Assembly (NCBI RefSeq): GCF_002831585.1
Contig: NZ_CP025113.1
Span: 372,001 to 436,000, forward strand
Source of the DNA: Bradyrhizobium sp. SK17
Lineage (GTDB): Bacteria; Pseudomonadota; Alphaproteobacteria; Rhizobiales; Xanthobacteraceae
DNA length: 64,000 bases
Direction of reading: 5' to 3'
Of this stretch, positions 15,098-23,741 are shown in pieces. Within the stretch, counting starts at the first letter, position 1. The number at the start of each line of letters is the position of its first letter. The notes beneath the pieces were generated by a model. It was not told the origin of the DNA and did no database searches. It saw only the letters and a list, made by a program, of their open reading frames with translations. The position numbers were made by a program, and so were the translations under genes.

Positions 15098-17974
15098 TTG
15101 CGTCTGATCAGGTGCCTTGCGCTGCTCGCGCTGGGCCTCATGATGTTTGCCGCTGCGCCTGAAGCGTATGCGATCGACGCGGTCAGCGTGCGCAGCGATG
15201 CGCCGGCGATCGACCTGACAGCGGTGCTCGACCATCAGCGCAGTGAAGGCGATCGCATCCAGGTCTCCACCGCGCCGGGAACCGACGGCATCGTGCGCCG
15301 CATCGAGGTTCGCGCCCGCGAAGGCGGCCAGAACTGGGTGGTGTTCGCGCTCGCCAACAACACCGACGACCAGCTCGACCGCCTGATCGTCGCGCCGCAT
15401 TACCGCATCGTGTCGTCAGGCCTGTTGTGGCCAGACCTCGGCCTGTCGCGCATCGCGACCATCACGCCCTCGGTCGGCGATCGTCCCGAGCGGCAGGAGA
15501 GCCCGACCGCCGACGTGTTCCGCATCACGCTCGATCCCGGCGCCGTCGTCACCTATGTCGCCGAACTGCGCACCGACAAGCTGCCGCAGCTCTATCTGTG
15601 GGAACCGGACGCCTACAAGGACAAGGTCAACTCGTTCACGCTGTACCAGGGCATCGTGATCGGCATCTCGGGCCTGCTCGCGCTGGTGCTCACGATTTTG
15701 TTTGTGGTCAAGGGCAGCATCATGTTCCCGGCCGCCGCCGCGCTGGCCTGGGCGGTGCTGGTCTATATCGGCGTCGACTTCGGCTTCTGGGGCAAGGTGC
15801 TCGACATGTCGAACAACGCCGAGCGCGTCTGGCGCGCGGCGGGCGAGGCGATCCTCGCGGCGACATTGCTGGTGTTCCTGTTCGCCTATCTCAACCTCAG
15901 TCGCTGGCACGTGCGCTACTCGCACATCACGATCGGCTGGCTGGTCTTCCTCGGCTCGCTGGTGGCGCTGGCGCTGTTCGATCCCGCGGTCGCCTCCGGC
16001 ATCGCGCGGATGTCGCTGGTGATGATCGCGTTCGCCGGCTTCGCCCTGATCGTCTATCTCTCGACCCACGGCTTCGACCGCGCGGTGCTGCTGATCCCGA
16101 CCTGGTTCCTGCTGGTGGTCTGGGTAATCGCAGCCGGCATGACGGTGGCGGGCTCGGTCACCAACGACATCGTCGGCCCGGCGCTGCTCGGCGGCCTGGT
16201 GCTGATCGTGATGCTGATCGGCTTCACGGTGATGCAGCACGCCTTCGCCGGCGGCGGCGCCACCACCGGCGTGGTCTCCGATGTCGAGCGACGGGCGCTG
16301 GCGCTGACCGGCTCCGGCGACCTGATCTGGGACTGGGACGTCTCCGCCGACAAGGTGTTCACCAGCCCCGAGACCGAGGCCCTGCTCGGCCTGAAGCGCG
16401 GCACGCTGGAAGGCCCGGCGGCGAAATGGCTCGAGGTGCTGCACCCGCTCGACCAGGACCGCTTCCGCGCCGCCCTCGACAGCGTGCTCGACCAGCGCCG
16501 CGGCCGCCTGGTGCAGGACTTCCGGCTGCGCACGCCGGACGGCCACTTCATGTGGTTCGCACTGAAGGCGCGGCCGGTGGTCGGCTCCGACGGCGAGGTC
16601 TCGCGCGTGGTCGGGACCCTCACCGACGTCACCGAGTTCAAGAACTCCGAAGAGCGGATGCTGCACGACTCGGTGCATGACAATCTGACCGGCCTGCCGA
16701 ACCGCCGCCTGTTCATGGACCGCCTCGGCGCGGTGGCGAACCTCGCCAAGACCATGCCGAGCCTGCGGCCGACCCTGATGGTGATCGACCTCGACCGCTT
16801 CAAGCAGGTCAATGATTCCGTCGGCATCGCGGTCGGCGATTCCATTCTGCTGACGCTGGCGCGGCGGCTGACCCGCATCCTGAAGCCGCAGGACACGCTG
16901 GCGCGGATGGCGGGCGACCAGTTCGGCCTGATCCTGCTGTCGGAGCAGGACCCGGCGCGGATCACCAATTTCGCCGAGACCATCCGCAAGACCATCCGCG
17001 CCCCGATCGCCTTCAACGACCGCGAGATCTTCCTGACCGCCTCGATCGGGCTTGCGCTGTCCGATCCGCAGGCGCCGCTCACCGACGAGATCATCAAGGA
17101 CGCCGAACTTGCGATGTATCATTCGAAGCGGATCGGCGGCGATCGCATCGACGTCTACAAGCCGGCAATGCGGGCGCGGAAGACCGACCGCCTGACGCTC
17201 GAGAGCGATTTGCGCCGCGCCATCGAGCGGCAGGAGCTCACGATCCTGTACCAGCCGATCGTACGGCTGGAGGATCGTGCGATCGCGGGCTTCGAGGCGC
17301 TGGTGCGCTGGGACCATCCCAAGCTCGGCCGGATGTCGCCTTCGGAATTCATCAACGTCGCCGAGGAGACCGGCCTGATCGTCGATCTCGGCATGTTCGT
17401 GATGGACCAGACCGCGCGCCAGCTCGCGGTGTGGCAGCGCGCGATGCGGGCGCGCGAGCCGATCTTCGCTTCGGTCAACGTGTCGTCGCGGCAGTTGCTG
17501 CGCCACGACCTGATCCACGATATCCGCACCGTGCTGTCGCGCTCCTCGGTGGCGCGCGGCACGCTCAAGCTCGAATTGACGGAATCGCTGGTCATGGAGA
17601 ACCCGGAGCACGCCGCCCAGATGCTGGCGCGGATCCGCGAACTCGGCACCGGTTTGTCGCTCGATGATTTCGGCACCGGCCATTCCTCGCTGTCCTATTT
17701 GCAGCGCTTCCCGTTCGACACCATCAAGATCGACCAGTCGTTCGTCCGCACCACCAGCCGCGGCACCCGCCCGGTGATCCTGAAATCGATCATCGCGCTG
17801 GCGCATGATCTCGGCATGCAGGTGGTGGCGGAAGGCGCCGAGACCGATTCCGACGCCGTCGAGCTCTACCAGCTCGGCTGCGAATACGCGCAGGGCTTTG
17901 CGTTCGGCGAGCCGATGGACGCCGACGCCGCCACGCGGCTGCTCACCGAGGAACGGCTGGAAGCCGCGAGCTAA
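15098..17974 (+). CDS. 7TM receptor-PAS-degenerate GGDEF-EAL protein, probable c-di-GMP phosphodiesterase
   Basis: The 958-residue protein starts with TTG (15098) behind GGAG and a signal peptide ending near AYA (residue 25). A periplasmic domain (about 26-180) and seven membrane segments (about 183-385) resemble 7TMR-DISM receptors. A PAS domain follows (about 400-520), then GGDEF (about 525-690) and EAL (about 700-950). The GGDEF box reads AGDQF, so cyclase activity is unlikely and GTP sensing is possible. The EAL domain keeps EALVRW, NVSSRQL, ELTES, DDFGTG, IKID and VAEGAE, so it should hydrolyse c-di-GMP. A cyclase gene lies 530 bp downstream. Confidence 0.92.
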   Translation: MRLIRCLALLALGLMMFAAAPEAYAIDAVSVRSDAPAIDLTAVLDHQRSEGDRIQVSTAPGTDGIVRRIEVRAREGGQNWVVFALANNTDDQLDRLIVAPHYRIVSSGLLWPDLGLSRIATITPSVGDRPERQESPTADVFRITLDPGAVVTYVAELRTDKLPQLYLWEPDAYKDKVNSFTLYQGIVIGISGLLALVLTILFVVKGSIMFPAAAALAWAVLVYIGVDFGFWGKVLDMSNNAERVWRAAGEAILAATLLVFLFAYLNLSRWHVRYSHITIGWLVFLGSLVALALFDPAVASGIARMSLVMIAFAGFALIVYLSTHGFDRAVLLIPTWFLLVVWVIAAGMTVAGSVTNDIVGPALLGGLVLIVMLIGFTVMQHAFAGGGATTGVVSDVERRALALTGSGDLIWDWDVSADKVFTSPETEALLGLKRGTLEGPAAKWLEVLHPLDQDRFRAALDSVLDQRRGRLVQDFRLRTPDGHFMWFALKARPVVGSDGEVSRVVGTLTDVTEFKNSEERMLHDSVHDNLTGLPNRRLFMDRLGAVANLAKTMPSLRPTLMVIDLDRFKQVNDSVGIAVGDSILLTLARRLTRILKPQDTLARMAGDQFGLILLSEQDPARITNFAETIRKTIRAPIAFNDREIFLTASIGLALSDPQAPLTDEIIKDAELAMYHSKRIGGDRIDVYKPAMRARKTDRLTLESDLRRAIERQELTILYQPIVRLEDRAIAGFEALVRWDHPKLGRMSPSEFINVAEETGLIVDLGMFVMDQTARQLAVWQRAMRAREPIFASVNVSSRQLLRHDLIHDIRTVLSRSSVARGTLKLELTESLVMENPEHAAQMLARIRELGTGLSLDDFGTGHSSLSYLQRFPFDTIKIDQSFVRTTSRGTRPVILKSIIALAHDLGMQVVAEGAETDSDAVELYQLGCEYAQGFAFGEPMDADAATRLLTEERLEAAS

Positions 17975-18008
17975 GGCTCCGGCGGAAGCAAATCTGTCGC
18001 CCCGACTT

Positions 18009-18113
18009 CCGATGTCATACTCCGCGAAAGCGGAGTAGCCAGTACGCCGCGCCGTCGCCGTATCGCGATGAAGGCCCTGGAATACTGGATCGCTCGCTTT
18101 CGCGGGCGATGAC
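18009..18113. repeat. Palindromic intergenic repeat
   Basis: ACTCCGCGAAAGCGGAGT is a near-perfect hairpin, followed by AGCCAGTACGCCGC. GGAATACTGGATCGCTCGCTTTCGCGGGCGATGACG closes the element, with CGCTCGC/GCGGGCG able to pair. It sits between the EAL gene and the DUF7662-like gene. The AGTAC/GTACT-type ends resemble those of the repeat at 50221-50325. Confidence 0.6.
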
Positions 18114-18123
18114 GTTGCTCCCG

Positions 18124-18420
18124 CTAACGCGGCTTCGGCATGCGCTTGAACTTGACGCTCTTGCCGTCGGTCTGGCGCGTAGCGATGTAGCCGGCCTCGA
18201 GGCAGGCTTCGCGCTGCGGCATCTTCTCCTGCGGGCTGCGCAGGGTTTCCCACCACGAGGCGCGATGCGCGGCGCGCGGCAGCGCCGCGTCGATGATCGT
18301 CTCGATCTCGTCGAAAGTCAGCACGAACTCAGGCAGATGCTGCTTCTTCAGATAATCCCGCAGCGTGTCGTAGTCGTTCACAACGTCCTCGATGACAAGA
18401 TTCAATATACCGGCAACCAC
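18124..18420 (-). CDS. Small hypothetical protein, DUF7662-like
   Basis: The 98-residue protein contains YDTLRDYLKKQ, FDEIETIIDAALPRAAH, SWWETL and EAGYIATR. This arrangement (Y-x2-L, F-x2-IE, LP-SA, WW, aGw) fits a small domain found widely as DUF7662, thought to occur near nucleic-acid-related proteins. The protein is strongly basic at the C-terminus (KFKRMPKPR). There is no operon; it faces away from the cyclase gene. Function is unknown. Confidence 0.65.
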   Translation of the reverse strand: MVAGILNLVIEDVVNDYDTLRDYLKKQHLPEFVLTFDEIETIIDAALPRAAHRASWWETLRSPQEKMPQREACLEAGYIATRQTDGKSVKFKRMPKPR

Positions 18421-18503
18421 CCGTTAACCCATTCGGAGGCCGCTGTCGCCATTTAAGGCGACAACAAGATTTCCCGATGCATGACGGCTTTTTGGAGCTG
18501 AGA

Positions 18504-19997
18504 ATGCCACTTCGACGGGGAAACGACGCAAAACGGCGCTGGCGGCTATCGGCAAAGCTGCTGATCGCCGCGGCGGTTGCGACCGTCCTCGGCTTCTCCG
18601 CGGTCTGCACCGGCGTGATGCTCGACATGCGCCGCGGCGAGGAGGAACTGGCGCGCCGGACCCTGGAGAATCTCGCGTCGGGCATCGAGGCCGACATCAG
18701 CCGCAATGTCGAGCTCTACGACCTGTCGCTGCGCGCGGTCGCCAGCAATCTCGAGATGCCGGAGATCCGCAATGTCAGCAAGGAGCTGCGCCAGTTGATC
18801 CTGTTCGATCACGCCGCGACCGCTCAGCATTTCGGCGCGATCCAGGTGTTCGACGCGGCCGGCAACCTGACCATCGACGCCGCAAGCCTCGATCCGCGAC
18901 CGGAGAACCGCAGCGACGAGGAATACTTCACGGCCCATCGCGACCATCCCGACACCGGGCTCTATGTCAGCCGGCCGATGCTGCATCGCGGCTCCTACGC
19001 CATCGTGTTGAGCCGGCGCATCTCCGGCGACGACGGCCGCTTTCTCGGCGTCGTGGTCGGCTCGATCCGCTTCAGCTATTTCCACGACCTGTTCGGCCGC
19101 TTGAACCTCGCGCCGGGCGACACCATCACCGTGTTGCGCCGCGACCGCACCATCATCATGCGAACGCCGTTCGATCTCGACGTGATCGGCAAGAACCTCG
19201 CGGAGCAGCTGGACTGGAAGGCCGAGAACCTGAAGGTGGGCGGCGCCTTCTCGGGCAAGGGTCCGGTCGACAGCACGCCAAGGCTCTATGTCAGACGCAG
19301 CGGCGCCGGCCCGCTCTACGTCGTGGTCGGCAAGCCGCTCGAAGCGGTTTTCAACCTCTGGCGCACCGAGGCGATCCGGATCGGCGCAATCATGGCAGTG
19401 CTGATCCTGTTCGTACTCAGCGCGGCGATGGTCCTTGCCCGCGAGATCGTCCGCCGCGCCGACGCCGAAGACAAGCTCGAGGAACTGGCGACGACCGACG
19501 CCCTCACCGGCCTGAAGAACCGGCGCAAGTTCGACAGCGAGATCGATCGCGAGTGGCGGCGAGCAAGCCGGCACGGCCAACCGGTTGCGCTCCTGATGAT
19601 CGATGCCGATCACTTCAAGGCCTACAACGACACCTATGGGCATCAGGCCGGTGACCAGGTGCTGGTCGGGATCGCGATCTGCATCTCGGACGCGGTGCGT
19701 CGCGCCGGCGATTGCCCGGCGCGCTTCGGTGGCGAGGAATTTGCCGTGCTGCTGCCCAACATGACCGCGCTCGAGGCTTTCAAACTGGCTGAAGCCATCC
19801 GCGGCAAGGTCGCGCAATGGTGCGAGGGCGAATCGATCACGACGGTGAGCATCGGCGTCGCCAGCATGCGCCCGATCGCCGGCCAGCAGGCGGCCGACCT
19901 GATCGAGGCCGCCGACAAGGCGCTCTACGCCGCCAAGGCCAACGGCCGCAACCAGTCGGTGCTCGCGACCGTTCCGAAGATCGCGCTGGTGGCGTGA
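18504..19997 (+). CDS. Membrane diguanylate cyclase with periplasmic Cache-like sensor
   Basis: The 497-residue protein starts at ATG 18504 behind GGAG; an upstream ATG at 18477 lacks a ribosome site. Two membrane helices (about 18-40 and 285-310) bracket a periplasmic dCache-like domain. The cytoplasmic GGDEF domain begins at TTDALTGLKNRR. The active site is GGEEF, and RAGD five residues before it forms an inhibitory I-site. It should make c-di-GMP with product feedback in response to an extracytoplasmic ligand, and so oppose the EAL protein upstream. Confidence 0.92.
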   Translation: MPLRRGNDAKRRWRLSAKLLIAAAVATVLGFSAVCTGVMLDMRRGEEELARRTLENLASGIEADISRNVELYDLSLRAVASNLEMPEIRNVSKELRQLILFDHAATAQHFGAIQVFDAAGNLTIDAASLDPRPENRSDEEYFTAHRDHPDTGLYVSRPMLHRGSYAIVLSRRISGDDGRFLGVVVGSIRFSYFHDLFGRLNLAPGDTITVLRRDRTIIMRTPFDLDVIGKNLAEQLDWKAENLKVGGAFSGKGPVDSTPRLYVRRSGAGPLYVVVGKPLEAVFNLWRTEAIRIGAIMAVLILFVLSAAMVLAREIVRRADAEDKLEELATTDALTGLKNRRKFDSEIDREWRRASRHGQPVALLMIDADHFKAYNDTYGHQAGDQVLVGIAICISDAVRRAGDCPARFGGEEFAVLLPNMTALEAFKLAEAIRGKVAQWCEGESITTVSIGVASMRPIAGQQAADLIEAADKALYAAKANGRNQSVLATVPKIALVA

Positions 19998-20065
19998 GGT
20001 CGAAGCCGGCAGCAGCGAGATGCCGGTTGCACATCGAGCATCGAGCCACGCAACTCTCACCCCAT

Positions 20066-21228
20066 CGTCGTCCTGGCGAAAGCCAGGACCCATAACCACC
20101 GAATTTGCTGGTGAACGGGAACGTGGCCCCAGCGCCGCGCAGCAGCGAGCATTTGGGGTAATGGGTCCCCTGAGTTCCCAAACGAAGTGCAACACTTCCA
20201 TCTGGAGGTGTTGCCATGGGGCGGACTTACAAGCAGCTCTGCCTGGAGGAGCGATGCGAGATTGCCAGGCTTTCGGCCGGTGGCAGCTCGATCCGGCAAA
20301 TCGCGGCAGCTTTGGATCGCCCGCCATCAACGATCTCTCGGGAGCTGAACCGCAATTCTGGCGTTCAGGTCGGTTACAAGCCCAGCTATGCCCAGCAACA
20401 GATGCGAGCGCGGCGCTGGACGGGCTCTCGCCTCGAACGAGAGCCCGGCCTGCGCCGCGCGGTGTTGGAACGTCTTGGTCGGGGCTGGTCGCCCGAGCAG
20501 GTCGCCGGCCGGCTGGCGCGTGAGCACGGCCGCAGGGTGATCTCCTATGAGAGCATCTACCGCTTCATCTATGCCCAGCTCACCCGCACCTCGGACTTCA
20601 GCTGGCGGCGCTATTTGCCGCGCGGCAAGAGCAAGCGCGGTCGTCGCGGCAAGCGGGGCGGCAGTCCCGCAAGCTTCATCGAAGGCCGTGTTTCGCTGGA
20701 TCAGCGCCCCATCGAGGTCGCCGATCGCAAGACCCCGGGCCATTGGGAGGCCGACCTCATGATGTTCTCCAAATACGGTCAGCAGATCTTGGCCGTGCAT
20801 GAGCGCACCTCCCGCCTGTTGCTCGGCGTCCCCCTCGCAAGCAAGCTCGCCTCCGGCGTCGCCCACCATCTCGTGCGCCTGTTCGAGGTCCTGCCACAAC
20901 CGATCCGCCGGACCGTCACCTTCGACAACGGCACCGAGTTCGCAGCTCACCTTTCCTTGCAAAGCCTCTTGATCAAGACGTTCTTCTGCGATCCCCACGC
21001 CCCCTGGCAGAAAGGTGGCATCGAGAACGCCATCGGCCGCATGCGCCGCTTCATCCCGCGCAACACCGACCTTGAGAAGCTGCCGACCCGCCGCCTTCGC
21101 AAGTCCATCGCCGCCTACAACAACACCCCGCGCAAATGCCTTGACTTCAAGACCCCGACAGAGGTCTTTGCTGCTCAAGTGTTGCACTTCGAGTGTGAAT
21201 CCACCTCCTGGCTTTCGCCAGGACGACG
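20066..21228. repeat. Inverted-REP pair element, copy 3, split by the IS30-family element
   Basis: The left arm (CGTCGTCCTGGCGAAAGCCA, then GGACCCAT, 20066-20093) is intact. The right arm begins ATGGGTCC at 20161-20168, is interrupted by the IS, and resumes as TCCTGGCTTTCGCCAGGACG from 21206. Removing the IS and one TCC copy restores the arm exactly. Confidence 0.8.
20169..21205 (+). mobile_element. IS30-family insertion sequence, about 1.04 kb, inserted in a REP-type arm
   Basis: About 30-bp imperfect terminal inverted repeats share the perfect inner block CGAAGTGCAACACTT (left 20183-20197, complement at right). Outer parts match only partly. A 3-bp TCC duplication flanks it (20166-20168 and 21206-21208), consistent with the 2-3 bp duplications of IS30. 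Size fits the family. Ends are inferred from restoring the interrupted palindrome. Confidence 0.75.
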
Positions 21229-21232
21229 ATGA
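20216..21232 (+). CDS. IS30-family transposase
   Basis: The 338-residue protein has an N-terminal HTH region (LEERCEIARLSAGGSSIRQIA, then ALDRPPSTISREL), typical of IS30. The DDE catalytic core has Asp in GHWEADL, Asp in TFDNGTEF and Glu in KGGIENAIGRMRRF. It appears full length and intact. The in-frame stop at 21230-21232 lies beyond the inferred right end of the element, so the last eight residues and the stop come from the target repeat. GGAGG precedes the ATG. Confidence 0.93.
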   Translation: MGRTYKQLCLEERCEIARLSAGGSSIRQIAAALDRPPSTISRELNRNSGVQVGYKPSYAQQQMRARRWTGSRLEREPGLRRAVLERLGRGWSPEQVAGRLAREHGRRVISYESIYRFIYAQLTRTSDFSWRRYLPRGKSKRGRRGKRGGSPASFIEGRVSLDQRPIEVADRKTPGHWEADLMMFSKYGQQILAVHERTSRLLLGVPLASKLASGVAHHLVRLFEVLPQPIRRTVTFDNGTEFAAHLSLQSLLIKTFFCDPHAPWQKGGIENAIGRMRRFIPRNTDLEKLPTRRLRKSIAAYNNTPRKCLDFKTPTEVFAAQVLHFECESTSWLSPGRR

Positions 21233-21289
21233 ACAGGTTGCGCTGGTGGTGCGCCGTCGGGCAAATCAACGCTAGCGACGCGGCCCCGC

Positions 21290-22165
21290 TCACTTCTCGA
21301 GATATCGCTTCATCTCGGCGATCAGGCCGTCGCGCAACTCGGGGCGCTTGAGGCCGAAGGCGATGTTGGCGCGGAGGAAGCCGGGCTTCGAGCCGCAATC
21401 GTGGCGCTCGCCCTCGAACTCGACGCCGTAGAACTTCTGGGTCTTCGCGAGCCCGATCATCGCGTCGGTGAGCTGGATCTCGCCGCCGGCACCGCGCTCC
21501 TGCGTAGCCAGGATATCGAAGATCTCCGGTTGCAGGATGTAGCGGCCGGTGATCGACAGGTTGGACGGCGCGGTGCCCTTCGCCGGCTTCTCCACCATGC
21601 CGTCGACCTCGAAGATGTTGCCGGTGCGCTTGCCGACACCACAGATGCCGTACTGATGAGTGAGTTCGTCCGGCACCGGCTCGACCGCGATTACATTCGA
21701 CTTCTCGCCAAGCTTGTTGGCAGCATCGACCATCTGCTTCAGGCAACCCGGCGTGTTCAACACCAGCTCATCGGGCAACACCACCGCGAACGGCTCATTG
21801 CCGACGATATCGCGCGCGCACCACACTGCGTGGCCGAGGCCGAGCGGCGCCTGTTGCCGGGTGAAACTCATCGCGCCGGCTTCAGGCTGGTTCTGGGCCA
21901 GAATGTCCTGCTCGGTCTTCTTGCCGCGCTGCGCGAGCGTGGTGTCGAGCTCGAACATGCGGTCGAAGTGATCCTCGATGACGCCCTTGTTGCGGCCGGT
22001 GACGAACACGAAGTGCTCGATACCCGCTTCCCGCGCTTCGTCGACCACATACTGGATCAACGGCTTGTCGACGATGGTCAGCATCTCCTTCGGCATCGCC
22101 TTGGTGGCGGGCAGCACGCGGGTGCCGAGACCGGCGACGGGAAATACGGCTTTGCGGATCTTCAT
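21290..22165 (-). CDS. galU: UTP-glucose-1-phosphate uridylyltransferase
   Basis: The 291-residue enzyme makes UDP-glucose from UTP and glucose-1-phosphate for exopolysaccharide, LPS and trehalose pathways. The nucleotidyltransferase start KAVFPVAGLGTRVLPATKAM carries the GxGTR-x-K signature. PKEMLTIVDKPLIQYVVDE and VEKPAKGTAPSNL are also typical of bacterial GalU. The frame extends to 22261, but MKIRK at 22165 is the standard start. It is monocistronic. Confidence 0.95.
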   Translation of the reverse strand: MKIRKAVFPVAGLGTRVLPATKAMPKEMLTIVDKPLIQYVVDEAREAGIEHFVFVTGRNKGVIEDHFDRMFELDTTLAQRGKKTEQDILAQNQPEAGAMSFTRQQAPLGLGHAVWCARDIVGNEPFAVVLPDELVLNTPGCLKQMVDAANKLGEKSNVIAVEPVPDELTHQYGICGVGKRTGNIFEVDGMVEKPAKGTAPSNLSITGRYILQPEIFDILATQERGAGGEIQLTDAMIGLAKTQKFYGVEFEGERHDCGSKPGFLRANIAFGLKRPELRDGLIAEMKRYLEK

Positions 22166-22198
22166 GGGATTATCGGGAGCCCTTGAAATGGGTGGGAC

Positions 22199-22262
22199 GT
22201 GCGAAACTGTTTTATTTGACGCGTTTTCCCGCGAACCGGAATCGACTTCGCTTGAAAGCACG
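22199..22262. repeat. Partial copy of the TTGACGCGTTTTC/CACTTCGCT repeat
   Basis: TTTGACGCGTTTTCCCGCGA, CCGGAATCGACTTCGCTTGA and AAGCACG match, with changes, the 3' half of the element at 27843-27948. It lies directly upstream of galU and may overlap its leader. Confidence 0.5.
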
Positions 22263-22349
22263 ATATTCGCATCTTCGTACCCGTTTTGCAGCCGAGAACA
22301 AAGGCGGATGTGTGATGCGCACCCACCCGGCTTCCTTCACGGCGTTCGG

Positions 22350-23648
22350 CTATCGAGGCATCCCGACCGCCCGCGCATTCGCGTCCGCCGGCGGCGACCC
22401 GTCGCGCGACACAGCCGCAGCGGCGGATGACGCGATCCAGCGCCGATATTTACGGGTGAGCGACGCCGTGCGCAGCTGGGCGAAAATTAACGCTTTCACG
22501 GGCGAAACGTTCGGTTTCGCTGCACGGCCCCGGCTCAACCGCCGCAACTGGAATTTCACGACGGCCATCGCAGCCAGTGAAGCCAACGCCTTGCTCTTCC
22601 AACGGATCGGCGCGACCTCCGGCCGCGGGTCCTCGCCATTGCGCCAGGCATTCGCCAAATCCGGCCTGATCGCCAGCGCCGTGCCGATGCCTGCGATGGC
22701 AACGCCGCTGTCGAGCACGTGTTGTACGACGCCGATGCGGCGAATGCCGCCGGTGACCATGACGGGCATGCGTGCGACCCCTGCGATGTCGCGCGCGAAG
22801 TCGAGGAAGTAGGCCTCGCGCGCCAGGGTGCGGCCGTCGCGCGCATCGCCCTGCATGGCCGGTGCCTCGTAACTGCCGCCCGACAGTTCCACCAGATCGA
22901 CCGGCAGTTCATTGAGCAGCTCGACGACCGTCTTCGCGTCGGCGGCATCGAAACCGCCGCGCTGGAAATCGGCGGAATTCAATTTCACCGCGACCGAGAA
23001 GCCGGGCGACACCGTGGCGCGGACCGCCTTGACGGTTTCGATCAGCAGCCGCGCCCGGTTCTCGAGCGAGCCGCCCCAGCGATCGGTGCGTCGGTTGGCC
23101 AATGGCGACAGGAACTGGCTGAGCAGATAGCCGTGCGCGGCGTGGATCTGCACGCCGGAGAAACCGGCGCGCTCCGCCAGCCTCGCGGCGCTGACAAAGC
23201 GCGCGATCACGTCGTCGATGTCCTGCTCGGTCATCGCCCTCGGCATGGCAAACAGGTTCGAATGCTTGCCGAGATCGAGCGGCACGGCGGACGGCGCCAG
23301 GGTTTGCTGGCCGAGGTTTTTCATCATCTGCCGGCCGGGATGATTGAGCTGCATCCAGATCTGCGCGCCCTTGGCGCGGCCGATCCGGGCCCAGTTTCGA
23401 AACGCCTCGAGCTCGGTGCCGTCCTCCAGCACGACGCCGCCCGGTCCGGTCATGGCGCGACGATCGATCATGACATTACCCGTTATGATGAGGCCGGCGC
23501 CGCCGTCGGCCCAGGCCTGGTAGAGGCGAAGCAGCTCGGCCGAGGGCAGATGCCCTGCGTCGGCCATGTTCTCCTCCATCGCCGCCTTGGCGATGCGGTT
23601 GGGCAGGCTGCTTCCATTGGGCAGGGTGAGGGTCTCAAACGGCGACAT
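22350..23648 (-). CDS. NADH:flavin oxidoreductase, Old Yellow Enzyme family
   Basis: The 432-residue protein is an FMN-binding TIM barrel. Landmarks are NRIAKAAMEENMAD, AQIWMQLNHPGRQ, the substrate-binding pair in GVQIHAAHGYLLSQFLSP and the RTDRWGGSLENRARL block. It lacks the C-terminal Fe-S/NADH domain of 2,4-dienoyl-CoA reductase, so it is a stand-alone ene-reductase. About 90 C-terminal residues beyond the barrel are basic and of unknown role. AAGGAG sets the start at 23648 rather than 23669. It is divergent from a MerR regulator with a MerR-type promoter facing it. Confidence 0.9.
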   Translation of the reverse strand: MSPFETLTLPNGSSLPNRIAKAAMEENMADAGHLPSAELLRLYQAWADGGAGLIITGNVMIDRRAMTGPGGVVLEDGTELEAFRNWARIGRAKGAQIWMQLNHPGRQMMKNLGQQTLAPSAVPLDLGKHSNLFAMPRAMTEQDIDDVIARFVSAARLAERAGFSGVQIHAAHGYLLSQFLSPLANRRTDRWGGSLENRARLLIETVKAVRATVSPGFSVAVKLNSADFQRGGFDAADAKTVVELLNELPVDLVELSGGSYEAPAMQGDARDGRTLAREAYFLDFARDIAGVARMPVMVTGGIRRIGVVQHVLDSGVAIAGIGTALAIRPDLANAWRNGEDPRPEVAPIRWKSKALASLAAMAVVKFQLRRLSRGRAAKPNVSPVKALIFAQLRTASLTRKYRRWIASSAAAAVSRDGSPPADANARAVGMPR

Positions 23649-23690
23649 GGGCCAGGCTCCTTGGGCCAATTTCCCTATTGATCGACGCGC

Positions 23691-23721
23691 ACCATAACCT
23701 TAGAGTTAACTTTAAGGTCAA
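23691..23721 (-). promoter_or_regulatory. MerR-type promoter/operator with 19-bp spacer
   Basis: On the minus strand, TTGACC (23721-23716), a 19-base spacer and TATGGT (23696-23691) face the Old-Yellow-Enzyme gene. The spacer (23697-23715) lies within an almost perfect 22-bp dyad (23697-23718, centred on GTTAAC). An over-long 19-bp spacer containing a dyad is the hallmark of promoters untwisted by MerR-family activators. Confidence 0.8.
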
Positions 23722-23741
23722 GCCGCGCGGAGCGCCCCGAA

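Noticed and set aside
15416..18256. 946-codon minus-strand open frame
   Set aside because: It lies antisense to the 7TM-PAS-GGDEF-EAL gene, is His/Arg/Gln/Asp-rich with no domain, and is a by-product of GC-rich codon usage in the real gene.
22183..22812. 209-codon plus-strand frame between galU and the Old Yellow Enzyme gene
   Set aside because: Most of it is antisense to the ene-reductase; the first part is repeat DNA and there is no ribosome site.
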